Below, piece by piece: positions 13,927 through 22,649 of a stretch of 47,393 nucleotides of DNA. Both the position numbers and the translations under genes were made by a program. The notes below the pieces were generated by a model that searched no databases, was not told the origin of the DNA, and saw only the letters and a list, made by a program, of their open reading frames with translations. How positions within the stretch are numbered: position 1 is the stretch's first letter; each line of letters begins with the position of its first letter. The DNA is taken from IMG/VR virus record IMGVR_UViG_3300019458_000053, positions 1-47,393 of that record. One strand, given 5' to 3'. This DNA is from a virus.

Positions 13927-15456
13927 ATGGCCGCAGAAGCGGCAGCGCGGGCCGGGATCGAAGCCGCGCCTGATCTAACGATTCGCCACGATCGCGCCTA
14001 TGTCCGGCGGTTCGGGCTACACGGTTTCGTCGAAACTTGCTGGGGCCAGCTTGAGCCCGGTGCATTCGTCGATGGCTGGCACATCGAGGAAATGTGCAGG
14101 CACCTAGAAGCCGTCACGCGCGGACAGATCAAACGACTCATCATCAATGTGCCGCCAGGGTTTTCCAAGTCGCTGATCGTTTCCGTCTTCTGGCCGCTAT
14201 GGACCTGGATCGAGGACGCCGGCAAGAAATGGATCTTCGCGTCTTATGACCTCGGCCTGGCCTGGCGCGACGCCCGCAAGATGCGAAACGTCCTGCTATC
14301 GCAATGGTGGCACGACCGCTGGCCGCACGTCTTCCTGCCGCCGACAGAATCGAAGGCCGTTTCCGTCTTCGACAACAACCGAGGCGGATTCCGTTTCAGC
14401 ACCTCGGTTGCCGGTCCAGTGACGGGACGCCATGCCCATGTTCAGGTAGTCGACGATCCGCATAAGCCGCTTGATCTCGATGGGCTGCAGCCATCGGAAA
14501 AAAAGATCGAAATGGCGATCAACTGGTGGCGCGGCACGATGGCGACACGCACGGCAGATCCGCAAAGCATGGCCCGCGTGATCATCATGCAGCGTCTACA
14601 CGAGCGCGATCTTACCGGGGCGATGCTGGACGGCGCGCGGGAAGGTGGGGAACAATACGAGCATCTTTGCTTGCCGATGCGATACGAACCGGAGCGGCGA
14701 TGCAAGACGGCGATCGGTGGGGATCGCCGGGACGTGGTCGGTCAACTGCTATGGCCTGCACGCTTTGACGAACCAGCGGTCGCATCGCTTGAGGCGGGGC
14801 TGGTGACCGAACGAAACAAGGCAGCCCAGCTTCAGCAAAAGCCCGTTCCCGCCGGCGGAAACATCATCAAGACAGGTTGGATCAAACATTGGGGCCTGCC
14901 AGGATCCGAGGTCAACGAACTTCCGCCGATCGAGGACATGATGATCATGATGTCCTGGGATTGCCGCTTCAAGACGGAAGACACTGGTAGTTTCGTCGTC
15001 GGCCAGGTCTGGGGAATCCATCACATGATCCGGTTCTTCCTGCTCGACCAGGTCCGCGACCGCTGGGGCTTCACGGAGACATTGAGGGAATTCGAGAAAC
15101 TCTGGACGAAGTGGCGAACCGCCTGGGTCAAGCTCGTCGAGAACAAGGCAAACGGCGCGGCCCTAGCGAATGTTCTGCAGGGCCGCATCCCGGGGATCGA
15201 ACTCGATAACCCGGATGGGACCAAGGAAGAACGCCTGCAAGCCTGCGAGCCATTGTTCGAAGCCGGGGCTGTGTTCTTGCCGCCGCCCGGGCCGGCCTAT
15301 CCATGGGTTGACGGTTATGTGCATGAACTGACGAGCTTCCCGGCGGCAGCGAATGACGATCAGGTCGACGCGACCAGCCAGATCCTGAAACGCTTTGCAA
15401 AAGGGAGTAGGCTCAAGGAGTTGATGGCAGCTAATCAAGCGATGAGGGGTCGATGA
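13927..15456 (+). CDS. Terminase large subunit
   Basis: This encodes 509 residues, the usual length. The ATPase domain has a deviant Walker A, NVPPGFSKS (about residues 74-82), and Walker B VQVVDDP (about 172-178). The C-terminal nuclease has an Asp in MMSWDCRFKTEDTGSF (about residue 344) and the late DDQVDATSQIL motif (about 477), as in phage_TermL_C proteins. It cuts and pumps DNA into the prohead through the portal. It overlaps the portal gene by 4 bp. Confidence 0.95.
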   Translation: MAAEAAARAGIEAAPDLTIRHDRAYVRRFGLHGFVETCWGQLEPGAFVDGWHIEEMCRHLEAVTRGQIKRLIINVPPGFSKSLIVSVFWPLWTWIEDAGKKWIFASYDLGLAWRDARKMRNVLLSQWWHDRWPHVFLPPTESKAVSVFDNNRGGFRFSTSVAGPVTGRHAHVQVVDDPHKPLDLDGLQPSEKKIEMAINWWRGTMATRTADPQSMARVIIMQRLHERDLTGAMLDGAREGGEQYEHLCLPMRYEPERRCKTAIGGDRRDVVGQLLWPARFDEPAVASLEAGLVTERNKAAQLQQKPVPAGGNIIKTGWIKHWGLPGSEVNELPPIEDMMIMMSWDCRFKTEDTGSFVVGQVWGIHHMIRFFLLDQVRDRWGFTETLREFEKLWTKWRTAWVKLVENKANGAALANVLQGRIPGIELDNPDGTKEERLQACEPLFEAGAVFLPPPGPAYPWVDGYVHELTSFPAAANDDQVDATSQILKRFAKGSRLKELMAANQAMRGR

Positions 15457-16916
15457 AACCGACAGCGATGGATCAAATCAAGGGGACCGGCCTTTCGGTC
15501 CTGCGCCGTAGTGTCGAGCGCGTGGATTCATGGATCAACGCGATCACCGGTATGGGGACCTCGCGCGACAAGGTCACGGCGGCCTATTTCGGGATCACGT
15601 CGTTGCTGGACGACGGCACGCTTGAATCGCTCTACGACGACGATATCGCCGCCCGCATCGTCGATCAGCTTCCCGAGGATGCGCTTCGCCAGGGATTCGA
15701 TGTGAAGATCCCGATCGAAGACGATGCCGCGGATGTTTCGGCGACGTTAGAAACCGAACGGATGATCGCCACGGCCCTTGAAGATCTCCAGGCAACCATG
15801 CGGCTCGTCGAAGCCTGGTCCTGGGGCCGGCTATTCGGCGGCGGCGTAATCTACATGCTGACGGACGACGCAACCGCGATCGATCAGCCATTGCGGCCAG
15901 ATCAGGTTCGACGCTTGGTGTCCCTGGTCGTGATCGATAAGCGAGATATCATTCCGATGATTTGGGACTCGGATCCACGCAGCGCAACCTTCGGCGAGCC
16001 GCTGCTTTACCAGATAGTTCGGACCGGCGGCCAAGGCGTGGCATCTCAGACCATGCTTATCCATCGGTCGCGGCTGCTGATTTTCGAGGGAGCGCGCACG
16101 ACCTGGCGACGCCGGGCGACGAACAATGGCTGGGGAATGTCTGTCCTGCAACGTCCGCATGAGACGCTTCGGCAGTTCGGGATCTCCTGGCAGGCCGTCA
16201 GCCATCGGATGCAGGACTGGTCACAGGGCGTGTTCAAGATGGATGGTTTGATCAGCATGATCGCCAGCGGTGGGAAAGACGCGCTGAAGGATCGTATGGA
16301 AATCGTCGACATGGGGCGATCGACGGCTCGCGCGCTACTCGTCGATGCCGACAAGGAAGACTTTACGACCAACGAGACGACCTTCACTGGGGCAGCCGAT
16401 ATCCTGGAAAAGATGATGATCCGCATGGCGGCAGCGGCCTATATGCCAGCGACAATCCTGTTCGGGCAATCGCCGGCCGGGATGGATGCGACCGGCAAAT
16501 CCGATCAAGACATCTGGGACGATCGCGTAAAGGCCGCGCAGACACAGATTCTATTGCCGCGCATGAAGCAGCTTGTCTCGATCCTGCTTTCATCGCGCGA
16601 AGGCCCGACCCACGGCCAAGTTCCTGAAGGCTGGAACATCGTCTTTCGGCCGTTGAGGCAGATGACGGAAAAGGAGAACGCCGAGATCCGCAATTTGACC
16701 AGTCAAGCCGATGAGCGCGACATCGCATCCGGGATTCTGACGCCAGAGGAAGTCGCGCTTTCGCGCTATCGCCCGACCGGATATTCGACCGAAACGAAGA
16801 TCGACGTGGAGCTTCGGCGCGAGGTCCAGGAAGCAGATCGGGAACGGGCAATCAAAGCCGCCAACAACCCGCCCGAGCCGGCCGATCCAGAGCCAACGCC
16901 AGCCCCATCGGAGTAG
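15453..16916 (+). CDS. Portal protein, DUF1073 family
   Basis: This encodes 487 residues. The pattern of RGDxxVxxxVxxLPxxxxRxGF type appears as ALRQGFDVKIPIEDD after IAARIVDQLPED. SWGRLFGGGVIYML and the late MTEKENAEIRNLTSQADERD are also typical of DUF1073 portals. The ring forms the DNA channel at one vertex and docks the terminase and neck. The C-terminus is a Pro-rich tail (NPPEPADPEPTPAPSE). I looked for the paired HxT motifs of a fused Acb1 phosphodiesterase and did not find them. ATG 15453 overlaps the terminase stop. Confidence 0.92.
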   Translation: MKPTAMDQIKGTGLSVLRRSVERVDSWINAITGMGTSRDKVTAAYFGITSLLDDGTLESLYDDDIAARIVDQLPEDALRQGFDVKIPIEDDAADVSATLETERMIATALEDLQATMRLVEAWSWGRLFGGGVIYMLTDDATAIDQPLRPDQVRRLVSLVVIDKRDIIPMIWDSDPRSATFGEPLLYQIVRTGGQGVASQTMLIHRSRLLIFEGARTTWRRRATNNGWGMSVLQRPHETLRQFGISWQAVSHRMQDWSQGVFKMDGLISMIASGGKDALKDRMEIVDMGRSTARALLVDADKEDFTTNETTFTGAADILEKMMIRMAAAAYMPATILFGQSPAGMDATGKSDQDIWDDRVKAAQTQILLPRMKQLVSILLSSREGPTHGQVPEGWNIVFRPLRQMTEKENAEIRNLTSQADERDIASGILTPEEVALSRYRPTGYSTETKIDVELRREVQEADRERAIKAANNPPEPADPEPTPAPSE

Positions 16917-16919
16917 CCC

Positions 16920-17780
16920 ATGCCGTCCGCGGCGCTGGTCAGGGAAATCCGCGCACGTCGCCTGGTCCGCGAAGCCTCGACTGGCAGGCGGGCCAGGCGT
17001 CCAGCCAGGGTTCCGCGCCCGCGCGAACCACGGGCGGCCAGGACGGTCTATGCGGCGATCTTGAAAGCGCTGGCGCAGGAGATCGCCGCCCTGATTCGGG
17101 CGGAAATCATGCCGGTCTTGGAAACCATCGAGCGCGAAGCCGCCGTCGATCGGCCAATTAGACAGGACCAGGCTACCGATACGATCGAGCGCATCATCGG
17201 AAATGTGCGGCTTCAGATCGGTCGGCGATTCACGGCGGCGCGCATGGAAGACATCGCCCGCGACCAGGCGGACAGGATCAACCGCGCGAGTCGGGATGAA
17301 ATGGCGCGAATCTTCCGATCGGTCCTGTCGATTGATCTAGGCGCGGATCCGAATCTAGCCCCGCAGATCCGTGGCTTCATCCGCGAAAATATCCAGTTGA
17401 TCACCAGCATTCATGAGGATCTTTTGTTCGAGGTCGACGGCATTATCAGCCGCGGTGCGCGCCAGGGCCTGCGGGCGTCGACAATGGCCGAGCAAATCGA
17501 GGAGCGTTTCGGCGTGACGGAGCGTCGCGCCCAGCTAATCGCGCGGGATCAAACCGCAAGCCTCAACGGGGACTTGAACCAGGCGCGGCAGCAAGCCCTC
17601 GGCGTCGAATCGTACATCTGGCGCACATCGATGGACGAACGTGTCAGGCCAGAACACGCGGTGCGCGAGGGCGAGCAATTCCGCTGGGATGACCCGCCAG
17701 AAGATGGGCATCCGGGCCAGCCGATCAATTGCCGCTGCACTGCCGAGCCGGTTCTGGACGAGATTCTGGCAGCGCTGTAG
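16920..17780 (+). CDS. Head morphogenesis protein, Mu gpF-like
   Basis: This encodes 286 residues. The last third carries the family signature: RDQTASLNGDLNQARQQALG, YIWRTSMDERVRPEHAVREG, and GHPGQPINCRCTAEPV with the conserved CRC. The N-terminus is very basic. Proteins of this family are minor capsid components made next to the portal and are needed for proper head assembly. It lies 3 bp after the portal gene. Confidence 0.92.
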   Translation: MPSAALVREIRARRLVREASTGRRARRPARVPRPREPRAARTVYAAILKALAQEIAALIRAEIMPVLETIEREAAVDRPIRQDQATDTIERIIGNVRLQIGRRFTAARMEDIARDQADRINRASRDEMARIFRSVLSIDLGADPNLAPQIRGFIRENIQLITSIHEDLLFEVDGIISRGARQGLRASTMAEQIEERFGVTERRAQLIARDQTASLNGDLNQARQQALGVESYIWRTSMDERVRPEHAVREGEQFRWDDPPEDGHPGQPINCRCTAEPVLDEILAAL

Positions 17781-17789
17781 GGATCGATC

Positions 17790-19292
17790 ATGGTTGTCAA
17801 GGAAGGCGACAAATGGTGCGTCAAATCCGAAGACGGCAGTCGCGGATTCGGCTGCTATGATTCGGAGGATGCGGCGAAAGCGCGGCTGCGCCAGGTCATG
17901 GCCTTCAAGCACATGGACGGCGGCAAAACTGAGATCCGCTTCGACCGCGGCTCGATCGGCAAGATCAGCAAGACCGCGCAGGGCTTCCTTCGCATCGATG
18001 GCGCGCTGACCCGCGTTGGTGTTTTCACTTATCACAACGCCGATGGCAGCCAACGCCGCGAATATCGTCCGGCCGAGGAAGTTTTCAATAGCGATAGTTT
18101 GGCGACGATTCCCGGAGCGCCGATCACGGATCTACATCCGCCTGGATTGGTCACGCCAGCAAACGTGCGCGAATTGCAACGCGGCTTTGTCGCCGAAGGT
18201 GTGCGCAAGGATGGGCGTTTCGTATCTGCGCCGCTGGTGATCCAGGATGCTGCAATGATCGCAGCGGTAGAAAATGGCGAACGCCGAGAGCTTTCCTGCG
18301 GATACACCTGTCACCTGGATTGGCAGACCGGCGAATTCGAAGGCGAGCGGTACGATGCGATCCAACGTGGAATTATCGCGAACCATGTCGCCCTGGGTCC
18401 GCGTGGATGGGGAAGGGCCGGACCCGAGGTCGCGCTACGGATGGATGGCGCGAATCCGTTGCACCATTTCGTAACCCAACGCCTTGAATTGATGAACAAA
18501 ACCATGGAGGACATGGCCCTTGCAACGGGCGTCGACGGTTGGGCTTTGCACGGCTTTCTTTCGGGCTGGTGGGATGCGCTGAAGCCGGAAAGCGCGCCCA
18601 GGGTCGGTAAGGTCGCGCGATCAGAACTTGACGGCATCGCAAAATTCGTGGAGCAGGACGTATCGACACTGTTCGCCCTGGTCCCGGCTTCCGAGCGGCT
18701 GGACGGACAAAACGAACCGAGGAAACGAACCATGGACACAACGAAGATTCGGATCGACGGGATCGAGTACGACGTTGCCACGGTGGCAGCGCCGCACATC
18801 GGCAAGGCGATCGAAACCCGTGACGGTGCGGCCAAGGAATTGATCGCGCGCGTGGATGGCTTGCAGGCCAAGCTGGACGCGGCGATCAAGGAACGCGACG
18901 ACCTGAAAGGACGCCTGGACGCGGTGAGCGATCCGCAACGCCTGGCTGCTCAGGTTGCTTCACGCGTTGCCTTGGAGACCAAGGCCCGCGCGATTCTGGG
19001 CGATGACGCGGCCAAGTTCGACGGCAAGACGGACAAAGAGATCAAGCTTTCGGTGATCGCCCACACGGACAGCAAGTTCGATCCGGCGGGCAAGTCGGAT
19101 CCCTACATCGAAGCGCGCTTCGATGTGCTCGACGTCGAGACCGAAACCCAGCGGCGCAAGGACGCGGCGGCCCGCGAACTGGTCAACAAGCGCAACGACA
19201 GCACGGTCAACGCCGACGAATCTCGCCAGCGCATGATGGAAGCCAATCGCAAGCGCGCCAGCGAGCCATTGCTTTCCAGCGCGAAGCAATAA
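17790..19292 (+). CDS. DUF2213 prohead protease fused to scaffold-like C-terminus
   Basis: This encodes 500 residues. About 1-45 is a small domain (KEGDKWCVKSEDGSRGFGCY) and 55-230 is the DUF2213 protease. Candidate active-site residues are His in DLHPPG (about 115), Ser in ELSCGYTC (about 169) and His in IANHVALGPRG (about 198). From about residue 315 the protein turns into a charged, coiled-coil scaffold-like segment (LDAAIKERDDLKGRLDAV) ending KRASEPLLSSAKQ. It would cleave scaffold during head maturation, with protease and scaffold in one gene as in phage lambda C/Nu3. Confidence 0.85.
   Translation: MVVKEGDKWCVKSEDGSRGFGCYDSEDAAKARLRQVMAFKHMDGGKTEIRFDRGSIGKISKTAQGFLRIDGALTRVGVFTYHNADGSQRREYRPAEEVFNSDSLATIPGAPITDLHPPGLVTPANVRELQRGFVAEGVRKDGRFVSAPLVIQDAAMIAAVENGERRELSCGYTCHLDWQTGEFEGERYDAIQRGIIANHVALGPRGWGRAGPEVALRMDGANPLHHFVTQRLELMNKTMEDMALATGVDGWALHGFLSGWWDALKPESAPRVGKVARSELDGIAKFVEQDVSTLFALVPASERLDGQNEPRKRTMDTTKIRIDGIEYDVATVAAPHIGKAIETRDGAAKELIARVDGLQAKLDAAIKERDDLKGRLDAVSDPQRLAAQVASRVALETKARAILGDDAAKFDGKTDKEIKLSVIAHTDSKFDPAGKSDPYIEARFDVLDVETETQRRKDAAARELVNKRNDSTVNADESRQRMMEANRKRASEPLLSSAKQ
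18732..19292 (+). CDS. Possible nested scaffold protein (internal in-frame start)
   Basis: ATG 18732 is in frame with the DUF2213 gene and follows GAGGAAA (18719-18725) by six bases, a good ribosome site inside the coding region. Translation from it yields 186 residues: MDTTKIRIDGIEYDVAT..., then a coiled coil. This is just the part expected to act as scaffold. In lambda the scaffold Nu3 is made the same way from within gene C. This is inference from sequence layout. Confidence 0.5.
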   Translation: MDTTKIRIDGIEYDVATVAAPHIGKAIETRDGAAKELIARVDGLQAKLDAAIKERDDLKGRLDAVSDPQRLAAQVASRVALETKARAILGDDAAKFDGKTDKEIKLSVIAHTDSKFDPAGKSDPYIEARFDVLDVETETQRRKDAAARELVNKRNDSTVNADESRQRMMEANRKRASEPLLSSAKQ

Positions 19293-19313
19293 CAAGGAAA
19301 CAGGAGAACGACG

Positions 19314-19826
19314 ATGAGCCAGACGGTTTTCAACACGGTGGAAGCGGTCGCCCACGAAGGCATGATCGCCGACGCGGGACTGGACAACACGGTCTATACC
19401 GGCGTGGTCAATGACACGAACGGTGTCGTGAAGTTCGGCCGATTCGTGCGGATCCTGACGGCCGGCAATCCGCCGACCGTCGAATTGCCGAACGCAACCG
19501 GCGAGATCACCGGATCGACGGGCCTTGGGATCGTCGCGTCCGAGCCTTCGCTGGAAGGACCGGCTGGGACGTTCGCCGGCCATCCTGACGGTGCGGTCAT
19601 TCCGGTGCTGCGCAAGGGCCGGATCTGGGTCACGAGCGAGGATGCGGTCGCGGCGGCCCCACAGGCCGCATTCGTGCGTTTCTCTGCCGGGGTCGGCGAG
19701 GAGTTGGGTCGGTTCCGCACGGACGCCGATACCGCTGATGCCGTCGCCCTGCCGGGCGCGCGATTCATGACGAATTGCGACGCTGGTGGATTGACCCTGC
19801 TCGAATTGCAGATCCCGGTCAGCTAA
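19314..19826 (+). CDS. Head cement/decoration protein (DUF2190 / gp24-like)
   Basis: This encodes 170 residues with a good ribosome site (CAGGAGAACGACG before ATG 19314). MSQTVFNTVEAVAHEGMIAD followed by a beta-rich body (VVKFGRFVRIL, AVIPVLRKGRIWVTSEDAVA) fits the structural cement proteins encoded just before DUF2184 capsids. It is thought to bind the outer capsid and stabilise the filled head. Confidence 0.75.
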   Translation: MSQTVFNTVEAVAHEGMIADAGLDNTVYTGVVNDTNGVVKFGRFVRILTAGNPPTVELPNATGEITGSTGLGIVASEPSLEGPAGTFAGHPDGAVIPVLRKGRIWVTSEDAVAAAPQAAFVRFSAGVGEELGRFRTDADTADAVALPGARFMTNCDAGGLTLLELQIPVS

Positions 19827-19866
19827 CCGCTGGCATGAACGACCCAAGGCAATAGGAGAACGACAA

Positions 19867-20814
19867 ATGGATCCCATGCAGCGAATCGTCCAGGAGATGC
19901 TGGCGCGGATGAACCAGCGGTTCGACGCCCAGGAAACCGCGCACCTGGCCCGGCAACTGGAGCACATCAAGGCGCAGACCTACGATGTGCGTTACCCCGA
20001 GCTCAAGGCCCGCGGGTTCATCCCAACGGACAACAGCGCATCGCCGGGAGCGGATTCGATCACCTACCGGCAATGGGATCGGGTTGGCATGGCGAAACTG
20101 ATCGCCAACTACGCCGACGATCTCCCGCATGTGAATGTCCACGCCAAGGAATTCACACAAGCCGTGAAGTCCATCGGCGCGGCCTACACGTACAGCATCC
20201 AGGATCTGCGCCGGTCAGCCATGGCCGGATCGATGCTGGACGCGCGACTGGCGGCGATGGCGCGGCGGGCGATCGAACAGAAGATCGACGACTACGCATT
20301 CTCGGGCGATTCACAAGTCGGGATCACCGGCTTTGCCAACAACGCGAACGTGCCGCTGGTCGTCCTGCCGAATGCGGGATCGTGGGATACGCTGACATCG
20401 GCCGAGATCCTGGCGAACCTGAACTTCCTGGCTGCGTCGATCGTGATCGCGACGAAGGAGCTTTATACGCCCGACACGATCATCCTCGACAACGCTTCGT
20501 TCAACCACATCGCGCAGGCCCAGGTCGGCGTCGACAACCAGATGACGATCCTGCGATCGTTCCTGGCAAACAACCCATACATTCGCAACATCGACCAGTG
20601 GCATCGCCTCAACACGGCGGGCGCGCTTGGCGTCAAGCGAATCGTCGCCTACCAGCGGACGTCCGAAGTCCTGGTGATGAACATCCCGCAGGAGTTCGAA
20701 CAATTCCCGCCACAGGCGCGAAACCTTTGTTTCGAGATCCCGTGCCATGCGCGGGTCGGCGGCTGCGAGATCCACTATCCGCTGGCGATCGCCTACGCGG
20801 ACGTGGCCCTGTAA
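19867..20814 (+). CDS. Major capsid protein, DUF2184 family
   Basis: This encodes 315 residues; ATG 19867 follows AGGAGAACGACAA. Features are the N-terminal arm (MQRIVQEMLARMNQRFDAQE), VRYPELKARGFIPTD, SITYRQWDRVGMAKLIANYA, and the C-terminal CHARVGGCEIHYPLAIAYAD typical of DUF2184 capsids. It should adopt the HK97 fold and form the icosahedral shell. It is likely the most highly expressed late gene, consistent with its clean ribosome site. Confidence 0.9.
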   Translation: MDPMQRIVQEMLARMNQRFDAQETAHLARQLEHIKAQTYDVRYPELKARGFIPTDNSASPGADSITYRQWDRVGMAKLIANYADDLPHVNVHAKEFTQAVKSIGAAYTYSIQDLRRSAMAGSMLDARLAAMARRAIEQKIDDYAFSGDSQVGITGFANNANVPLVVLPNAGSWDTLTSAEILANLNFLAASIVIATKELYTPDTIILDNASFNHIAQAQVGVDNQMTILRSFLANNPYIRNIDQWHRLNTAGALGVKRIVAYQRTSEVLVMNIPQEFEQFPPQARNLCFEIPCHARVGGCEIHYPLAIAYADVAL

Positions 20815-20847
20815 AGCGGTGGTCGGACGGTCGACGGCAGGTTCAAC

Positions 20848-21270
20848 ATGGGCGAAGCGGCAACTATCAAGATCGAAAACGGCCGGGATTCTCTGGTCGT
20901 TCTGCCGCCGGCCAAGGCGAAAGGCGGCAGCTTTGCGGCTGTTCGCCTCTTGCCAGGGATCAACGTCGTGCCCAAGGCATATTACGAAGCCATCAAGGAA
21001 CGCGTCGACATCAAGGCCATGTTCGGCCCGGCCGGCATCCTGAAGATCGCAAAAGGTGGGACACCGATTCTACCGGCGGATTCGAAGGATACCCTGGCAA
21101 GCCTCGGCGAAGGCGAAGCAATCGCGCTGGTGCATGGCTGTGATGGCCTTGATCAATTGCAACGCTGGGCCAGCAAGGAAAAACGCAAAGCCGTGCTGGA
21201 CGCCTTGGTCGCGCAGATCGCCGCAGTCGAAGCCGCGGGCAAACAGGAGGGCGGCGACGTGGCCGCATAG
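20848..21270 (+). CDS. Hypothetical head/neck protein
   Basis: This encodes 140 residues. The first 60 residues are beta-prone (TIKIENGRDSLVVLPPAKAK, SFAAVRLLPGINVVPKAYYE). The C-terminus is helical (DQLQRWASKEKRKAVLDALV). It lies between the capsid and DUF4054 genes, where related phages have a small conserved protein of unknown role. It could be a capsid-associated or neck component. Confidence 0.6.
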   Translation: MGEAATIKIENGRDSLVVLPPAKAKGGSFAAVRLLPGINVVPKAYYEAIKERVDIKAMFGPAGILKIAKGGTPILPADSKDTLASLGEGEAIALVHGCDGLDQLQRWASKEKRKAVLDALVAQIAAVEAAGKQEGGDVAA

Positions 21271-21273
21271 CCG

Positions 21274-21549
21274 GTGACGGTCGCCGAATTCAAGACCCAA
21301 TATCCCGAGTTCATCGAAGCCGGCGATGTATTGATCCAGGCTAAGCTGGACGATGCGACCGCCCAGGTCGATGCGGATATCTGGGGAGCGAAGTCGGAAA
21401 TCGGGATCGGTCTTACGACCGCGCACCTGCTGTCCCTTTCCCCGTACGGATCGAACGCCAGGCTGGAAAAGGAGCCATTTCGAACCATCTACGGCGAGCG
21501 TCTGAGGAACATGCAATCGGATGTGGCGTCAGGACATCGGGTGATCTGA
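21274..21549 (+). CDS. DUF4054 head-tail connector-like protein
   Basis: This encodes 91 residues with a GTG start. It has the DUF4054 layout: VAEFKTQYPEF, then IQAKLDDATAQVDADIWGAK, a mid AHLLSLSPYG, and a terminal YGERLRNMQ. Proteins of this family occupy the head-completion or connector position in this phage group. The stop overlaps the next ATG. Confidence 0.8.
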   Translation: MTVAEFKTQYPEFIEAGDVLIQAKLDDATAQVDADIWGAKSEIGIGLTTAHLLSLSPYGSNARLEKEPFRTIYGERLRNMQSDVASGHRVI

Positions 21550-22019
21550 TGGCATCACGGGCAACGTTTCGCTTCACGGACAAGGATCGCGGCTTGCTGG
21601 CAATGCGGCGACGCCTGGCCGAGGCGGGCCGTCGAGTCGTCAAGGTCGGCATCTTTGGCGCTGCAGCATCGGCCGATCATGATGGCCTGTCGAATGTCGA
21701 TGTCGCCAGCTTCCATGAATTCGGGACCGAGAACATCCCACAGCGGTCCTTCATCCGGGCGACGGTCGATCAGAATCGCCAGTCCATCAGCAAGACCCAG
21801 GGCCAGGTTGCGCGTGGAATCTTGAAGGGACGAATCAGCGAAACACGCGGCTTGGGGCTGATCGGCGCACAAGTCCAGGGGATGATTCAGAAGGCGATCA
21901 GCGATCGGATCCCGCCGCCATTGAAGGCCGCGACCATCGCCGCGAAGGGCTCGTCCGTTCCGCTGATTGATACGGGCCAGCTTCGGCAATCGATCGCCTG
22001 GGAGGTCGTGCCGCGATGA
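21549..22019 (+). CDS. Neck / tail-completion protein (gp10-like virion morphogenesis)
   Basis: This encodes 156 residues. VVKVGIFGAAAS, VASFHEFGTENIPQRSFIRA and PLIDTGQLRQSIAWEV are hallmarks of the HK97-gp10-like / tail-completion family, which joins the neck to the tail. It overlaps the flanking genes by a base or four. The family is recognised by motif order; its exact partner here is inferred. Confidence 0.82.
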   Translation: MASRATFRFTDKDRGLLAMRRRLAEAGRRVVKVGIFGAAASADHDGLSNVDVASFHEFGTENIPQRSFIRATVDQNRQSISKTQGQVARGILKGRISETRGLGLIGAQVQGMIQKAISDRIPPPLKAATIAAKGSSVPLIDTGQLRQSIAWEVVPR

Positions 22020-22639
22020 TTCTTCTAGCTGCTGCCCAGGCGGCGATCATGGCCTGGTGGACGACCATCGAGATCGGCGGGACGCCAATTCAGGCGGTCA
22101 TGGTCGATTCAAAGCAAGGCGGGATCTTCGTCAAACCCGAGGTCCGGGCGATCGTCAAGATCGACATTTCAGCGATCCGCAAGATCGGCCAGGACGAAAC
22201 TCGATTCGAGATGGGCATAGATCCTGACGAATTGATCCCGACCATCAACGGCAACCGTGTCCTGACAGTCTCCTGCCGCGTGGATAGTTTCACGCAAGAT
22301 GACGGAAACACGGCCGAGCATATCTGCGAGATTGCCCGCACGCGGCTGATGTTTCCGGTGATTTTGGCTGCCCTGAAGTCGGCCGGCCTTGCCCTGGTCG
22401 ATACCTTTGCGACAGTGTCCCTGCCGTTCAAAGTTGATGATCGGGTTAGATCGCGCGCGGCGTTCGATGTGCAATTCGGGATCAAGGCCGAGGAAACCGA
22501 CGCCACGAACGTCCAGGATACGATCGGATCGGTCGAGCTCCAGTCAGATGTAGATGACATGCTGCCACTGACCGGCCTGACGAATATTGACGGCACGCCC
22601 GCCAGCACGCAGATTGATCTGACCGTTACCGAACCATAG
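22016..22639 (+). CDS. Neck terminator-like protein (LIC_12616 family)
   Basis: This encodes 207 residues. It is beta-rich, with PIQAVMVDSKQGG early and IDPDELIPTINGNRVLTVSC, then RVDSF, in the middle, matching LIC_12616 / phage neck terminator proteins encoded just before DUF3383 sheaths. It probably terminates the tail tube and sheath or joins them to the neck. The hydrophobic, Ala-rich first 12 residues may be dispensable. Confidence 0.72.
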   Translation: MILLAAAQAAIMAWWTTIEIGGTPIQAVMVDSKQGGIFVKPEVRAIVKIDISAIRKIGQDETRFEMGIDPDELIPTINGNRVLTVSCRVDSFTQDDGNTAEHICEIARTRLMFPVILAALKSAGLALVDTFATVSLPFKVDDRVRSRAAFDVQFGIKAEETDATNVQDTIGSVELQSDVDDMLPLTGLTNIDGTPASTQIDLTVTEP

Positions 22640-22649
22640 GGGATCAACC

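Noticed and set aside
15453-16916. Acb1 (anti-CBASS) activity in the portal gene
   Set aside because: DUF1073 proteins are sometimes named after Acb1, but I see no pair of HxT motifs. The protein reads as a portal only.
20073-21143. Long forward frame overlapping the capsid gene
   Set aside because: It is a shadow frame of the DUF2184 capsid gene with Arg/Gly-rich composition.
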